Positions 34,007 to 42,421 of a stretch of DNA of 64,000 nt are shown here, in pieces. A program made the translations under genes and the position numbers. Position 1 is the first letter of the stretch. Every line of letters begins with the position of its first letter. Source of the DNA: Azospirillum isscasi. GTDB taxonomy: Bacteria; Pseudomonadota; Alphaproteobacteria; Azospirillales; Azospirillaceae. Location of the stretch: assembly GCF_030849505.1 (NCBI RefSeq), contig NZ_JAUJFI010000006.1, forward strand, positions 1 to 64,000. The letters are read 5' to 3'. The notes under the pieces are model-generated. The model had not been told where the DNA came from. It searched no databases and was given only the letters and a program-made list of their open reading frames with translations.

Positions 34007-35581
34007 TCAAGACGCGGGCGGCTCCAATTCCGGGGTGTCCTTGCGCAGGAAGCCCTTCACGTCGGCAAGGTCGGTGGCGCCCGTCAGTTGCGCCAGCGCC
34101 GCGAAGACCGCCACGCCGCCCCCCACCAGCAGGGCCAGCGCGCCGAAACGGACCGGCGTCGATCCCGCCTCCAGCCACGGTTCCAGAACCGCCGCGCCGA
34201 ACAGAAGCGCCGCCCCCATGCCCAGAGCCGCCGCGGCGATGCGCGGCGCGCGGCCCAGGAACCGGTCGTCCAGATGCAGATGCCCGCGGCGGCGCAGCGC
34301 GCGGGCCAGCAGGGCGAGGTTCAACCAGGCGGTCAGTCCGGTCGCCAGCGCGATCCCCACATGCTCCAGCACCGGCATCAGCGCGATGCCCAGCGCCAGG
34401 TTGGCGGCGGTCACCACCACGGCGACGCGCACCGGGGTCGCCGTGTCCTGCCGGGCGAAGAAGGCGGCGTTCAGCGCCTTGACGATCACATGGGCCGGGA
34501 TGCCGATGGCGTAGGCGGCCAGCGCCCAGGCCGTCGCCTGCGCCTCCGCCGGGCCGAAGGCGCCGCGCTCGAACAGGACCGACACGATGGGCGCCCCGGC
34601 GACGGCCAGCGCCACCGCCGCCGGCAGGCCCAGCAGCAGGCTGAACTCCAAAGCGCGGCTGAGGTAATGGCGCACCATCCGCTCGTCCCCCGCCGCGGCG
34701 TAACGGGCCAGCACGGGCAGCAGGGCGGTGCCGATGGCGATGCCGATGATGCCCAGCGGCATCTGGTTCAGCCGGTCGGCGTAATAGAGGAAGGACACCG
34801 CCCCCGACGGCAGAAGCGAGGCCAGGACGACGTTCAGGAACAGGTTGATCTGCATGACCCCGGCGCCGATCGCCCCCGGCCCGACCAGCCGGAACAGGCG
34901 GCGCATCCCCTCGGTCATCCGCGGCAGGGTCGGCCGCAGCGTCACCCCCGCGGCCCGGCAGGCCCAGCCCATCCAGACCAGTTGCACCACGCCCGACAGG
35001 GTCACCGCCGCGGCCATGGCCCGCCCCGGCTCCAGCCCCAGACGCGGGGCGGTCAGCAGGGCGGCGATGAGGGTCAGGTTGAAGGCGATGGGGGCGGCGG
35101 CGAAGGGGCCGAAACGGTCCAGCGCGTTCAGCACCCCGCCCAGCAGCGCCACCAGCGACACCAGCATCAGATAGGGAAAGGTCAGCCGCGCCATGTCCAC
35201 GGCCAGCGCGAACTTCTCCGGCTCGTCCGCGAAGCCCGGCGCCAGGACGTGCATCAGGCCGGGCATCGCCAGGATGGCCAGCGCGGTGAAGGGCAACAGC
35301 ACGGACAGCAGGATGGCCAGCGCCTGTTCGGCGAAGGCCACGGCGGCGGCGCGCCCGTTGCGCTGAAGCTCCGCCGCGAAGAGCGGCACGAAGGCAACGC
35401 TGAAGGCCCCCTCCGCGAACAGGCGGCGGAAGAAGTTCGGCAGCTTCAGCGCCACGAAGAAGGCGTCGGCCACCGGCCCGGCGCCGAGCACCGCCGCGGT
35501 CAGGATGTCGCGGGCGAAGCCGGCCAGCCGGCTCAGCAGGGTCAGGCCGCCGACGGTGGCAATGGCGCGGGCGAAGCTCAT
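34007..35581 (-). CDS. murJ: Lipid II flippase MurJ (MviN)
   Basis: A 524-residue inner-membrane protein with about 14 hydrophobic helices, in the MOP exporter superfamily. It flips lipid II for peptidoglycan synthesis. It begins [20 protein letters not shown], with the conserved Arg in [10 protein letters not shown] and [16 protein letters not shown] near residue 52. Essential in most bacteria. In many alphaproteobacteria glnD directly precedes it; here glnD lies 6.8 kb away, with the repA region between. Confidence 0.95.
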   Translation of the reverse strand: MSFARAIATVGGLTLLSRLAGFARDILTAAVLGAGPVADAFFVALKLPNFFRRLFAEGAFSVAFVPLFAAELQRNGRAAAVAFAEQALAILLSVLLPFTALAILAMPGLMHVLAPGFADEPEKFALAVDMARLTFPYLMLVSLVALLGGVLNALDRFGPFAAAPIAFNLTLIAALLTAPRLGLEPGRAMAAAVTLSGVVQLVWMGWACRAAGVTLRPTLPRMTEGMRRLFRLVGPGAIGAGVMQINLFLNVVLASLLPSGAVSFLYYADRLNQMPLGIIGIAIGTALLPVLARYAAAGDERMVRHYLSRALEFSLLLGLPAAVALAVAGAPIVSVLFERGAFGPAEAQATAWALAAYAIGIPAHVIVKALNAAFFARQDTATPVRVAVVVTAANLALGIALMPVLEHVGIALATGLTAWLNLALLARALRRRGHLHLDDRFLGRAPRIAAAALGMGAALLFGAAVLEPWLEAGSTPVRFGALALLVGGGVAVFAALAQLTGATDLADVKGFLRKDTPELEPPAS

Positions 35582-35703
35582 CCGGCGGTGGGCCCGTCCG
35601 CCGCCGGCGCCCGCAGAAAACCCGCAAAAGTTTGATTATTCTCCACTTTTTGTATCATTGGTCGCCGGTTTGTCCATTGAAGGGGGAGAGTGGCTGGCGC
35701 ATA

Positions 35704-38304
35704 ATGCTTTTCAGGCAGTGCTTGAGGTCCGCAGTGCGACGATGGATCGCTTTTCCGCGGGGGGTGGATGCCCGTCTCATTCTCCCCGCCGTCGCGGTCG
35801 CCGTGGCCATCGCGGCGCTGTGGTGGACGCTGCTGAGCCGCATCGACCGCGAAGAGCGGTTCCTGGACCAGACGGCCCGCCAGCACACGGCGGCCATGGC
35901 GCAACTGGTCGAGGAACAGGCCATCGCCACCTTCCGCCGGCTGGACGACCTTCTGATCGATCTGGCGTCCCATGTCGAGAAGGACATTCCCCTCCTGATT
36001 CCGACCCGGCGGTCGTTCGAGGAAGGGCTGGCCGCCTCCATCCGGATTTACGATGCGAACGGCTGGCTGTCCATGGGCTTGGGGCGGACCACCACCCGCG
36101 ATCCCGTGCTGGAGTGGGAGGAGTTCGCCCGGCACAAGTCCGGCGCCCACCGGAAGGGCAACCAGAAGGGCTTCGTCATCGGCCTGCCCTTCGTCAGCCC
36201 GGAATCGTCGGACGTCTTCATTCCGGTGTCGCGCCGTCTGGACGGGTCGGACGGGCGGTTCCGCGGCGTCGCCGTGGTCGACATCCCGGCGGAGGCCTTC
36301 TCCCGCTTCTATGGTCGGCTGGACCTGCCGCGCGGCAGCTCGGTCGCCATCGCCCGTGCGGACGGCCCCCTGCTGGCCCGCCACGCCCTTCAGGAGCTGG
36401 TGGTCGGGCGCAACTTCCGCAATGCCGAAGCGTGGCCGGAGCCGGGGAGCGGGACGGTTCGCCACCTGCGCGCCGCCAGCGTGGTGGACGGGGTGGAGCG
36501 CATCTACGCCTTCCGCGCTTCCGCCGACTACCCCCTCGTGACGGTGGTCGGCGAGTCGATGGAGACGGTGTTCGGCGCGTGGCGGCAGAACCGTTTCGTC
36601 TCCATCGCCTGGGCCACCGTCACCACCGCGGTGATCCTGCTGTTCACCACCGCCTTCCTGGTGGAGCTTCAGCGGCGCCGGCACGGCGACCGGGCGCTGC
36701 GCATCCGCAACCGCGCCATGGAATGGAGCGGCGACGGCATCCTGATCGCCGACGCCACCCGGCCGGGTACGCCGGTGGTCTATGCCAACCCCGCTTTCGC
36801 CCGGCTGATGGGAATCGGGCAGGACGCCTCCATCGGCCGCGCGGTGGAGGAGGTTCTGAAGGGCGCCATCGCGGACCCCGCGGTCATCGGCCCCCTGTGC
36901 AGGGGCGACGGCGAGGCCGGGGACATGCTGGTGGAATTCCGGCGGCCCGCCGCCGCGGTGGGTGAAGGGATGAGTGGCGAAGCGGCGGACGACGCGGCGG
37001 ACGTCTGGCTGGAACTGCGCGCCTCGCCCGTGCGCGGCCCCGGCGGGCAACTGGTCAGCGTGATCGCCACCGTCCGCGACATCACGGAGCACAAGAGCGC
37101 CCAGGCCGCGCTGGCCGACGCGCGGCGGGAGGCGGACCGGGCCAACGTCGCCAAGTCGAAGTTCCTGGCGGCGGCCAGCCACGACCTGCGCCAGCCCGTG
37201 CAGTCGCTGATGCTGCTGATGGAGGCGCTGTCCACCCGCAACACCGATCCCGCCATGCGCAAGATCCTGACCACCATGGACCGTGCGCTGGGCGCCCTGA
37301 AGATGCTTCTGGACGGGCTGCTGGACGTGTCGCGGCTGGAGGCCGGGGCGGTGGAGCCGGCGCGCAAGGTCTTCCCGGTGACGGAGCTTCTGGACCGCAT
37401 CGCCGCCAACAGCCGCCCGGTGGCGGTGCGCAAGGGGCTTCTGCTGCACATCGTGCCCTGCGGGGTCCATGTGGACAGCGACCCGATGCTGCTGGGCCGC
37501 ATCCTTCAAAATCTGGTGGAGAACGCGCTGCGCTACACCAGCCGCGGGCGCATCCTGGTCGGCTGCCGGCGGCGCGGGGCGGTGCTGCGGATCGAGGTGT
37601 GGGACACCGGCATCGGCATTCCCGCCGACCGGCAGGAGGACATTTTCCAGGAGTTCGTCCAGGTCGGCAACGCCGGCCGCGACCGCGATCAGGGGCTCGG
37701 CCTCGGGCTCGCCGTGGTGCGCCGGCTCGCCTGCATGCTCAACCACCCGGTCAGCCTGCGCTCCGAACCGGGGCATGGGTCGGTCTTCCGGGTGGAGGTG
37801 CCGCTCGCCGAGCCGCCCGCCCCGGCCCGGACCCCGCCGGCGGGCTTCCCCGTCACCGCGCGGATGCGCGCCGGCGCCCGCGTGCTGGTGGTCGAGGACG
37901 ATCCCATCGTCCGCGAGGGGCTGTGCGCGATGATCCAGCAATGGGGGCACGAGGTGTTTCCCGCCGCCACCTTCGGCGAGGCGGTGGAGATCCTGCGCCG
38001 CCACCCCGACCCGGACGTGGTCGTCGCCGACTACCGGCTGGGCGAGGGGCACACGGGGACCGAAACCATCCGCGAGGTGCGGCGCCTGTCGAAGCGTCCG
38101 ATCCCCGGCATCCTGGTGACCGGCGACACCGCGCCGGACCGTCTGGCGGAGGCGGAGGCCGGCAAGTTCCGCATCCTGCACAAACCCGTCATGGCCGAGG
38201 ACCTGCGCGGCGCCATCGCCCTGGCCCTGGCTCCGGCCCTGGCTCCGGCCCTGGCTCCGGATGCGCTGGCGCTCGACCCCGCGCAGCGCGAACTGGCCGA
38301 CTGA
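35704..38304 (+). CDS. Hybrid sensor histidine kinase with HDLRQP box and receiver
   Basis: An 866-residue membrane sensor. TM1 (about 20-42), a periplasmic Cache-like domain (about 45-290), TM2 (about 300-320), PAS (about 335-460), kinase with His493 in SHDLRQPVQSL, ATPase motifs (NLVENALRY, DTGIGIP, GLGLGLAVV) and a C-terminal receiver with Asp776 in VVADYRLG. The HDLRQP form marks a distinct kinase subgroup. The C-terminus carries three 12-bp repeats giving repeated ALAP. ATG at 35704 is used; the ribosome-binding site GGGGGAGAG is about 15 bases away, so the start is uncertain. No dedicated regulator gene is adjacent. Confidence 0.88.
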   Translation: MLFRQCLRSAVRRWIAFPRGVDARLILPAVAVAVAIAALWWTLLSRIDREERFLDQTARQHTAAMAQLVEEQAIATFRRLDDLLIDLASHVEKDIPLLIPTRRSFEEGLAASIRIYDANGWLSMGLGRTTTRDPVLEWEEFARHKSGAHRKGNQKGFVIGLPFVSPESSDVFIPVSRRLDGSDGRFRGVAVVDIPAEAFSRFYGRLDLPRGSSVAIARADGPLLARHALQELVVGRNFRNAEAWPEPGSGTVRHLRAASVVDGVERIYAFRASADYPLVTVVGESMETVFGAWRQNRFVSIAWATVTTAVILLFTTAFLVELQRRRHGDRALRIRNRAMEWSGDGILIADATRPGTPVVYANPAFARLMGIGQDASIGRAVEEVLKGAIADPAVIGPLCRGDGEAGDMLVEFRRPAAAVGEGMSGEAADDAADVWLELRASPVRGPGGQLVSVIATVRDITEHKSAQAALADARREADRANVAKSKFLAAASHDLRQPVQSLMLLMEALSTRNTDPAMRKILTTMDRALGALKMLLDGLLDVSRLEAGAVEPARKVFPVTELLDRIAANSRPVAVRKGLLLHIVPCGVHVDSDPMLLGRILQNLVENALRYTSRGRILVGCRRRGAVLRIEVWDTGIGIPADRQEDIFQEFVQVGNAGRDRDQGLGLGLAVVRRLACMLNHPVSLRSEPGHGSVFRVEVPLAEPPAPARTPPAGFPVTARMRAGARVLVVEDDPIVREGLCAMIQQWGHEVFPAATFGEAVEILRRHPDPDVVVADYRLGEGHTGTETIREVRRLSKRPIPGILVTGDTAPDRLAEAEAGKFRILHKPVMAEDLRGAIALALAPALAPALAPDALALDPAQRELAD

Positions 38305-38485
38305 ACCGGTCCTTTCCCATCCCGAAGGCCGTGCCATGCGCCGGGCGTGCGGCAGCCTACGCCTGTTTAACCGTTGCGCCGGCATCGTCGCTTTGCTTGT
38401 GTGCCTGTTTCGGAGGCGGCATCCGCGGTCTCCGATCCAGAACGTTCGATAAAAAGAACATGATCCCGGAGAGAGGAATCCACCC

Positions 38486-39598
38486 ATGATCCGCGCGAAG
38501 CTGGCTGTGACCGCCGCCGCCGTTGCCTTGGGGACCGGCCTGTGGGCCGGGGGCGCCCAGGCCGACATCACCATCGCGCTGGCCGGGCCGATGACCGGCG
38601 CCGCCGCCGCCTATGGCGAGCAGACCCGTGCGGGCGTCGAGGCCGCCGTGGCCGACATCAACGCCAAGGGCGGGCTGCTGGGCCAGAAGCTGGTCCTGAC
38701 CATCGCCGACGACGCCTGCGACGCCAAGCAGGCGGTGGCCGCCGCCAACAAGCTGGTCGGCCAGAACGTCGCCGCGGTGATCGGCCACGTCTGTTCGGGT
38801 GCCTCCATCGCCGCCTCCAACGTCTATGGCGAGGAGGGGATCGTGATGATTTCCCCCACCGCGACCAGCCCGCAGTTCACCGACCGCGGCCTGAAGAACG
38901 TCTTCCGCGTCTGCGGCCGCGACGACCAGCAGGGCGAAGTGGCGGCGAAGCTGATCGCCGACCGCTACAAGGGCAAGAAGGTCGCCATCGTCCACGACAA
39001 GCAGGCCTACGGTCAGGGCCTTGCCGACGACGTGAAGCGCCGCCTGAACGCCGCCGGCATCACCGAGGCCGCCTTCACCAGCATCACCGCCGGCGAGAAG
39101 GACTATTCCGCCCTCATCACCCGGCTGAAGTCCGAAGGGGTGGAGGTGCTGTATTACGGCGGCTACGACCAGGAACTGGGGCTGATCGCCCGCCAGTCGG
39201 CGGACCAGCAGTTCCGCCCGCAGATCATCGGCGCCGACGGCATCCAGCCGCAGTCCTACTGGAACATCGCGGGCGAGACGGCGGAAGGCACGCTGTTCAC
39301 CTTCTCCCCCGACCCGCAGCGCAACCCCGCCGCCAAGCCGGTGGTGGAGGCCCTCCAGGCCAAGAACATCCGCACCGACGGCTTCACCCTGTTCGCCTAC
39401 GCGGCGGTGCAGACCTACGCCCAGGCCGTGCAGAAGGCCAACAGCGCCAAGTCCGCCGACGTGGCGAAGGCGCTGCGCGCCGGCCCGTCCTTCGACACGG
39501 TGGTCGGCTCGCTGGCCTTCGACGACAAGGGCGACCTGAAGCAGCCGGGCTATGTGTTCTGGGCTTGGAAGAACGGCGAGAAGGTCCAGGTGGACTGA
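38486..39598 (+). CDS. Branched-chain amino acid ABC transporter binding protein (LivK/LivJ-like)
   Basis: A 370-residue periplasmic type I binding protein with signal peptide (AVTAAAVALGTGLWAGGAQA). The mature part has ITIALAGPMTGAAAAYGEQ, ADDACDAKQAVAAANKLVGQ, GHVCSGASIAASNVY (ligand-contact Ser/Thr) and EGVEVLYYGGYDQELG. It should bind leucine-type amino acids. GGAGAGAGG precedes the ATG. No permease or ATPase gene is adjacent, so it must work with a transporter encoded elsewhere. A strong terminator follows. Confidence 0.92.
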   Translation: MIRAKLAVTAAAVALGTGLWAGGAQADITIALAGPMTGAAAAYGEQTRAGVEAAVADINAKGGLLGQKLVLTIADDACDAKQAVAAANKLVGQNVAAVIGHVCSGASIAASNVYGEEGIVMISPTATSPQFTDRGLKNVFRVCGRDDQQGEVAAKLIADRYKGKKVAIVHDKQAYGQGLADDVKRRLNAAGITEAAFTSITAGEKDYSALITRLKSEGVEVLYYGGYDQELGLIARQSADQQFRPQIIGADGIQPQSYWNIAGETAEGTLFTFSPDPQRNPAAKPVVEALQAKNIRTDGFTLFAYAAVQTYAQAVQKANSAKSADVAKALRAGPSFDTVVGSLAFDDKGDLKQPGYVFWAWKNGEKVQVD

Positions 39599-39625
39599 TC
39601 CCGTCCGGCCCGTCCGGCAGGAGGA

Positions 39626-39655
39626 AAGGCGGGGCCGCTGCGCCCCGCCTTTTTT
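39626..39655 (+). terminator. Rho-independent terminator of the LivK-like gene
   Basis: AGGCGGGGC and GCCCCGCCT form a perfect 9-bp stem with a 6-base loop followed by six T, 28 bases after the stop. Confidence 0.92.
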
Positions 39656-39693
39656 CATGCGGGCCGGTTTTATGCGGGCCGGAGCCGTCGTGG

Positions 39694-39707
39694 TCGGCGA
39701 TTGCCAA
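39694..39707 (+). repeat. Outlying iteron, copy 1
   Basis: TCGGCGATTGCCAA, an exact copy of the 14-bp iteron found around repA, on the plus strand about 0.6 kb from the next copies. It lies upstream of the small lipoprotein gene. Confidence 0.85.
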
Positions 39708-39780
39708 GGGCGTGCTGTCGTGGCGTGAACCTTTTTCCCCGCGCCGGTGTTTGCGCTTGGGGTAACCACACACCGTCACG

Positions 39781-39817
39781 AACACCGCCAACCAACACCG
39801 CCAACCAACACCGCCAC
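39781..39817 (+). repeat. 13-bp tandem repeat
   Basis: AACACCGCCAACC occurs three times in direct repeat (the third incomplete), just before the ribosome-binding site of the small lipoprotein gene. It may be a slippage-prone spacer affecting expression, or a remnant of the origin region. Confidence 0.85.
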
Positions 39818-39834
39818 AGGGCAGGGAGGCCGCG

Positions 39835-40236
39835 ATGCATCGCCACGCCGGACGCCGTTCGCGCAACCGCAGGACCGCCGGGCTTGCCCTGTGCGCCGGT
39901 CTGCTCGGCCTCGGCGCCTGCGCCTCCCTGGGGCCGCCGCGCAGCGCGGAACCCGCTCCCGGAGCGGTGGAGGCGCTGAACGGCATGGTGCGGGGACCCT
40001 GCAACCGCCCCGTCGCCTCCGTCCTGGCGGGTGAAGGGATTCCGGTGGGGCAGTTCCGGGACGCGGTCTACAGCGAATTGCGCACCGGGCCGAGCGGGCG
40101 GGTGTCGCAGTACGAGGTGTGGCTCTATCCGCGGGACAAGCCCGGGGTGCTCACCGTCACCATGGACGAGACCTGCCGCCCGATGCAGATCTACACGCGG
40201 GAAGGCGGCAACCTTCAGTCCTTCAAGGCGGGGTAG
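39835..40236 (+). CDS. Small hypothetical lipoprotein
   Basis: A 133-residue protein with a basic N-terminus, a hydrophobic stretch and a lipobox-like end (LLGLGAC, Cys near 29), so probably lipid-anchored in the envelope. The mature part contains VSQYEVWLYPRDKPGVLTV and VTMDETCRPMQIYT, a beta-rich pattern of a small SmpA/BamE-like fold, though I cannot assign it. GGGAGG precedes the ATG. It lies between an iteron and the 3' end of repA. Confidence 0.65.
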   Translation: MHRHAGRRSRNRRTAGLALCAGLLGLGACASLGPPRSAEPAPGAVEALNGMVRGPCNRPVASVLAGEGIPVGQFRDAVYSELRTGPSGRVSQYEVWLYPRDKPGVLTVTMDETCRPMQIYTREGGNLQSFKAG

Positions 40237-40251
40237 CCGGCTGTCGGCACA

Positions 40252-40282
40252 AAATCCCTCTCCCGTCTCGGGAGAGGGATTT
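40252..40282. terminator. Perfect palindrome, probable bidirectional terminator
   Basis: AAATCCCTCTCCCG and its exact complement form a 14-bp stem with a TCT loop, with A/T-rich ends on both sides. It lies between the convergent lipoprotein and repA genes and belongs to the CCCTCTCCC palindrome family. Confidence 0.75.
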
Positions 40283-40289
40283 CAGGCCG

Positions 40290-40352
40290 TTGGCAATCGC
40301 CGACTCCGATTCCGACTCCGATTCCGGGGCCCGGCGGCTTGGCAATCGCCGA
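40290..40352 (-). repeat. Two inverted iterons and four GANTC sites at the repA 3' end
   Basis: TTGGCAATCGCCGA at 40290-40303 and 40339-40352 are exact reverse copies of the iteron. Between them a 12-bp direct repeat holds GACTC/GATTC at 40302, 40308, 40314 and 40320, four GANTC (CcrM-type) sites in 23 bases. The second iteron ends 2 bases before the repA stop codon. Confidence 0.85.
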
Positions 40353-40353
40353 C

Positions 40354-41286
40354 CTACCCGCGCGTGGCGGGGAGGATCTTGCGTTCCGGAATCGGCGGGG
40401 GCGAGGGGTAGAGCAGGACTCCCGTGTCGGAGAACTCCACCCGCGCCGCCTCGTAGACGGCCAGCGCCAGATCCAGAGCCACCCGGAACTCCGGCTTGAA
40501 ATGCTTCAGCTCCTTGTAGCCGCCGCCGAACTGGGTGAAGAGCGCCTTCCAGGTCACCGGAATCGGGTCGCGCAGCACATGCAGGCGGTAGGCGAGCCAG
40601 ACATAGACGTCGATCGCCATGGAACAGCCGCCGATGTGGCGGATCGCCGGCTCCCAGATCGGCACGGGGGAGCGCTTCAGGGCGGCGAAGAAGGTTTCGG
40701 AAAGCTGCACCGTCTCGCGCCACAGCGTGCCCTGCCCGTCGTCGTCGCGAAGGCGGATGCCGCCGTTGACGATGTTCTCCTTGGCGAAGCCCTCCGCCCC
40801 GTCCTTGTCCCAGAAGAAGGTCAGGCGGCACAGGTTGATGCGGGTCGCCTGCTCCTGCACCGCCTTGTAGGTGGAACCGCCCGCCGACACGCCCATGCGG
40901 TCCAGCCAGTCGTTCATCGAGCGGCCAAGCTCGATCTCGCGGCTGTTGTCCTGGATCGCGCGGGTCTGGAGGTAGAGCAGGATCAGCCGCGCCTTGGCGC
41001 CATAGGGCACGCCGACCGGCATCAGGCTGCCGTCGCGCTTGCGCTCCTTGCCCGGCTCCACCAGCAGGGTGACGCGGCCCTGGTCGCGGCGCCATTCGGC
41101 GTCCGGCGCCAGCTTGCGGTGGGGCAGGCTGGTCAGGCAGAATCCGGAATAGGTGATGCCCAGGGCGTTGGACTCGTCCTCCAGCACCGCCGCCGCGACA
41201 TCCACGACGCTGGCGCGCTTCGGGTCCACGAGGTTCCGCGCCTCGCGCCGGCCATGCGTCATGATGAGTTGGTGCACGTCGCCCAT
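40354..41286 (-). CDS. repA: RepA_C-family plasmid-type replication initiator
   Basis: A 310-residue protein matching the 'plasmid encoded RepA' family: GITYSGFCLTSLPHRKL (residues 43-59), YGAKARLILLYLQTRAI (95-111), SREIELGRSMNDWLDRMGV, then TYKAVQEQATRINLCRLTFFW and a second winged-helix-like half ending KHFKPEFRVALDLALAVYEA. These proteins bind iterons and open the origin. GGGGGGAA lies 3 bases before ATG 41286; a longer start at 41322 is less likely. Iterons flank the gene on both sides, including its own promoter region, so autoregulation is likely. It is set among chromosomal housekeeping genes, which is unusual. Confidence 0.85.
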   Translation of the reverse strand: MGDVHQLIMTHGRREARNLVDPKRASVVDVAAAVLEDESNALGITYSGFCLTSLPHRKLAPDAEWRRDQGRVTLLVEPGKERKRDGSLMPVGVPYGAKARLILLYLQTRAIQDNSREIELGRSMNDWLDRMGVSAGGSTYKAVQEQATRINLCRLTFFWDKDGAEGFAKENIVNGGIRLRDDDGQGTLWRETVQLSETFFAALKRSPVPIWEPAIRHIGGCSMAIDVYVWLAYRLHVLRDPIPVTWKALFTQFGGGYKELKHFKPEFRVALDLALAVYEAARVEFSDTGVLLYPSPPPIPERKILPATRG

Positions 41287-41342
41287 AGGTTCCCCCCGTC
41301 CATCCTGCCCGCAGTCGAACATGCAGCGCCGGGAGAGTCCAT

Positions 41343-41709
41343 TTGGCGATCGCCGACGAGGCTAATTGAGACCTAATTGCTGGAGTCTATTTGCTAGGTC
41401 GGCGATTGCCTGTGGACGACTCGGGGGTGCGTCGGCGATTGCCAGAAGACTCGTCGGCGTTCGCCAAGGGACCTTGTGGGAATCATCGGAGACTCGCCCC
41501 AGACTCGTGGCGACTCGGGTACTGGTCGGCGATTGCCAAGCCGGGGTGGGGGTGGCGAGGCGCGACTCGGGATTTCATGGTCCGGTCTTGGGGATTTCTG
41601 GCGGGTTGGTCGGCGATTGCCAAGGCGGCTGTTCTTTGGCAATCACCGACTCCCCGCACTCCGCGAGTGTTGCATTGCGCTGATCGCGTGAACGGTCGGC
41701 GATTGCCAA
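41343..41709 (+). other. Putative replication origin: iteron array with GANTC cluster
   Basis: Within 367 bases upstream of repA there are eight 14-bp iterons: TTGGCGATCGCCGA at 41343 (-), then plus-strand copies at 41399, 41432, 41454 (variant), 41526, 41610 and 41696, and a minus copy at 41636. Nine GANTC sites fall at 41335, 41383, 41418, 41448, 41491, 41502, 41512, 41564 and 41648. A relatively AT-rich patch with two CTAATTG repeats (41361-41398) could be the unwinding element. No convincing DnaA box was seen. The rest of the 41287-41812 gap holds no gene. Confidence 0.75.
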
Positions 41710-41812
41710 GGCGGCACCCCTGCCTTGCGGGACCGTGTGGGCACGGAACGGCAGCGCGGCTGTTGACGCTTGGCCCCCGCAATCACGGGGCCTGCATCGG
41801 GAGACCCGCGAC

Positions 41813-42391
41813 ATGAGCGACGAGCGTTTCACGGACCGCGTGCTGGACGGCGTGAACGGACTGGACGGCACCGCCCACCGCAAGGCCGTCGCCCTGGGCG
41901 CGGAGGTGCCGGCCCTGCGCGACGGGCTTCAGGTGCCCAGCTCCCGCATGGTGCTGATGCCGGCGCTGGGGGCGCTGTGGGCCGCCGGGCTGGGCTGGGA
42001 GAAGCCGGGCTGGTCGCGCCTCGCCCGGCAGGGGCTGCTGGCCATCGCGCTGGGGACGGTGGCCGGCAAGGGGATCAAGCGCGTCGTCTGCCGCGCCCGG
42101 CCGAACCAGGGCCGCGACCCCCGCCGCTGGGGCAAGGCCGACGGCAAACACGCCTCCTTCCCGTCCGGCCACGCCATCAACGTGGCGGCGCTGACCACGG
42201 CGGTCGGGCTGAACCGCGGCCTTTCCCCGGCCACCATGGTCAGCCTGGGCTTCGCCGCGGCGGTGGGCTGGTCGAGCCTCGCCACCGAACGGCACTGGGC
42301 GTCCGACTGTGCGGCGGGCGTGGCGACGGGCGTGCTGGCGGGGTTGGCCGCCGAAGCGATCGACGGCTGGGTGGAAGATCGGCTGTCCTGA
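41813..42391 (+). CDS. PAP2-family phosphatase
   Basis: A 192-residue membrane phosphatase. The three-part PAP2 signature is present: KRVVCRARPNQGRDP (C1, near 86), FPSGHAINVAAL (C2, near 117) and SLATERHWASD (C3, near 155), with catalytic His in C2 and C3. Hydrophobic helices flank the motifs. It is likely to dephosphorylate a lipid phosphate such as undecaprenyl or phosphatidyl phosphate. GGGAGACC precedes the ATG. It is the first gene right of the iteron region and converges on glnD. Confidence 0.87.
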   Translation: MSDERFTDRVLDGVNGLDGTAHRKAVALGAEVPALRDGLQVPSSRMVLMPALGALWAAGLGWEKPGWSRLARQGLLAIALGTVAGKGIKRVVCRARPNQGRDPRRWGKADGKHASFPSGHAINVAALTTAVGLNRGLSPATMVSLGFAAAVGWSSLATERHWASDCAAGVATGVLAGLAAEAIDGWVEDRLS

Positions 42392-42421
42392 ACCGGGGGG
42401 GCCGGGGCCGGACAGCCGTCG

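Noticed and set aside
41360-41400. DnaA boxes in the putative origin
   Set aside because: No TTATCCACA-like match with at most one mismatch was found. Only an AT-richer patch with two CTAATTG repeats is present.
41343-41709. CRISPR array
   Set aside because: The repeats are only 14 bp, occur on both strands and have irregular spacing (8-110 bases). No cas genes are nearby. The pattern fits iterons beside a RepA gene.
35582-42421. Integrated prophage or transposon around repA
   Set aside because: No integrase, transposase, phage structural gene, tRNA attachment site or clear direct repeats at the ends were seen.
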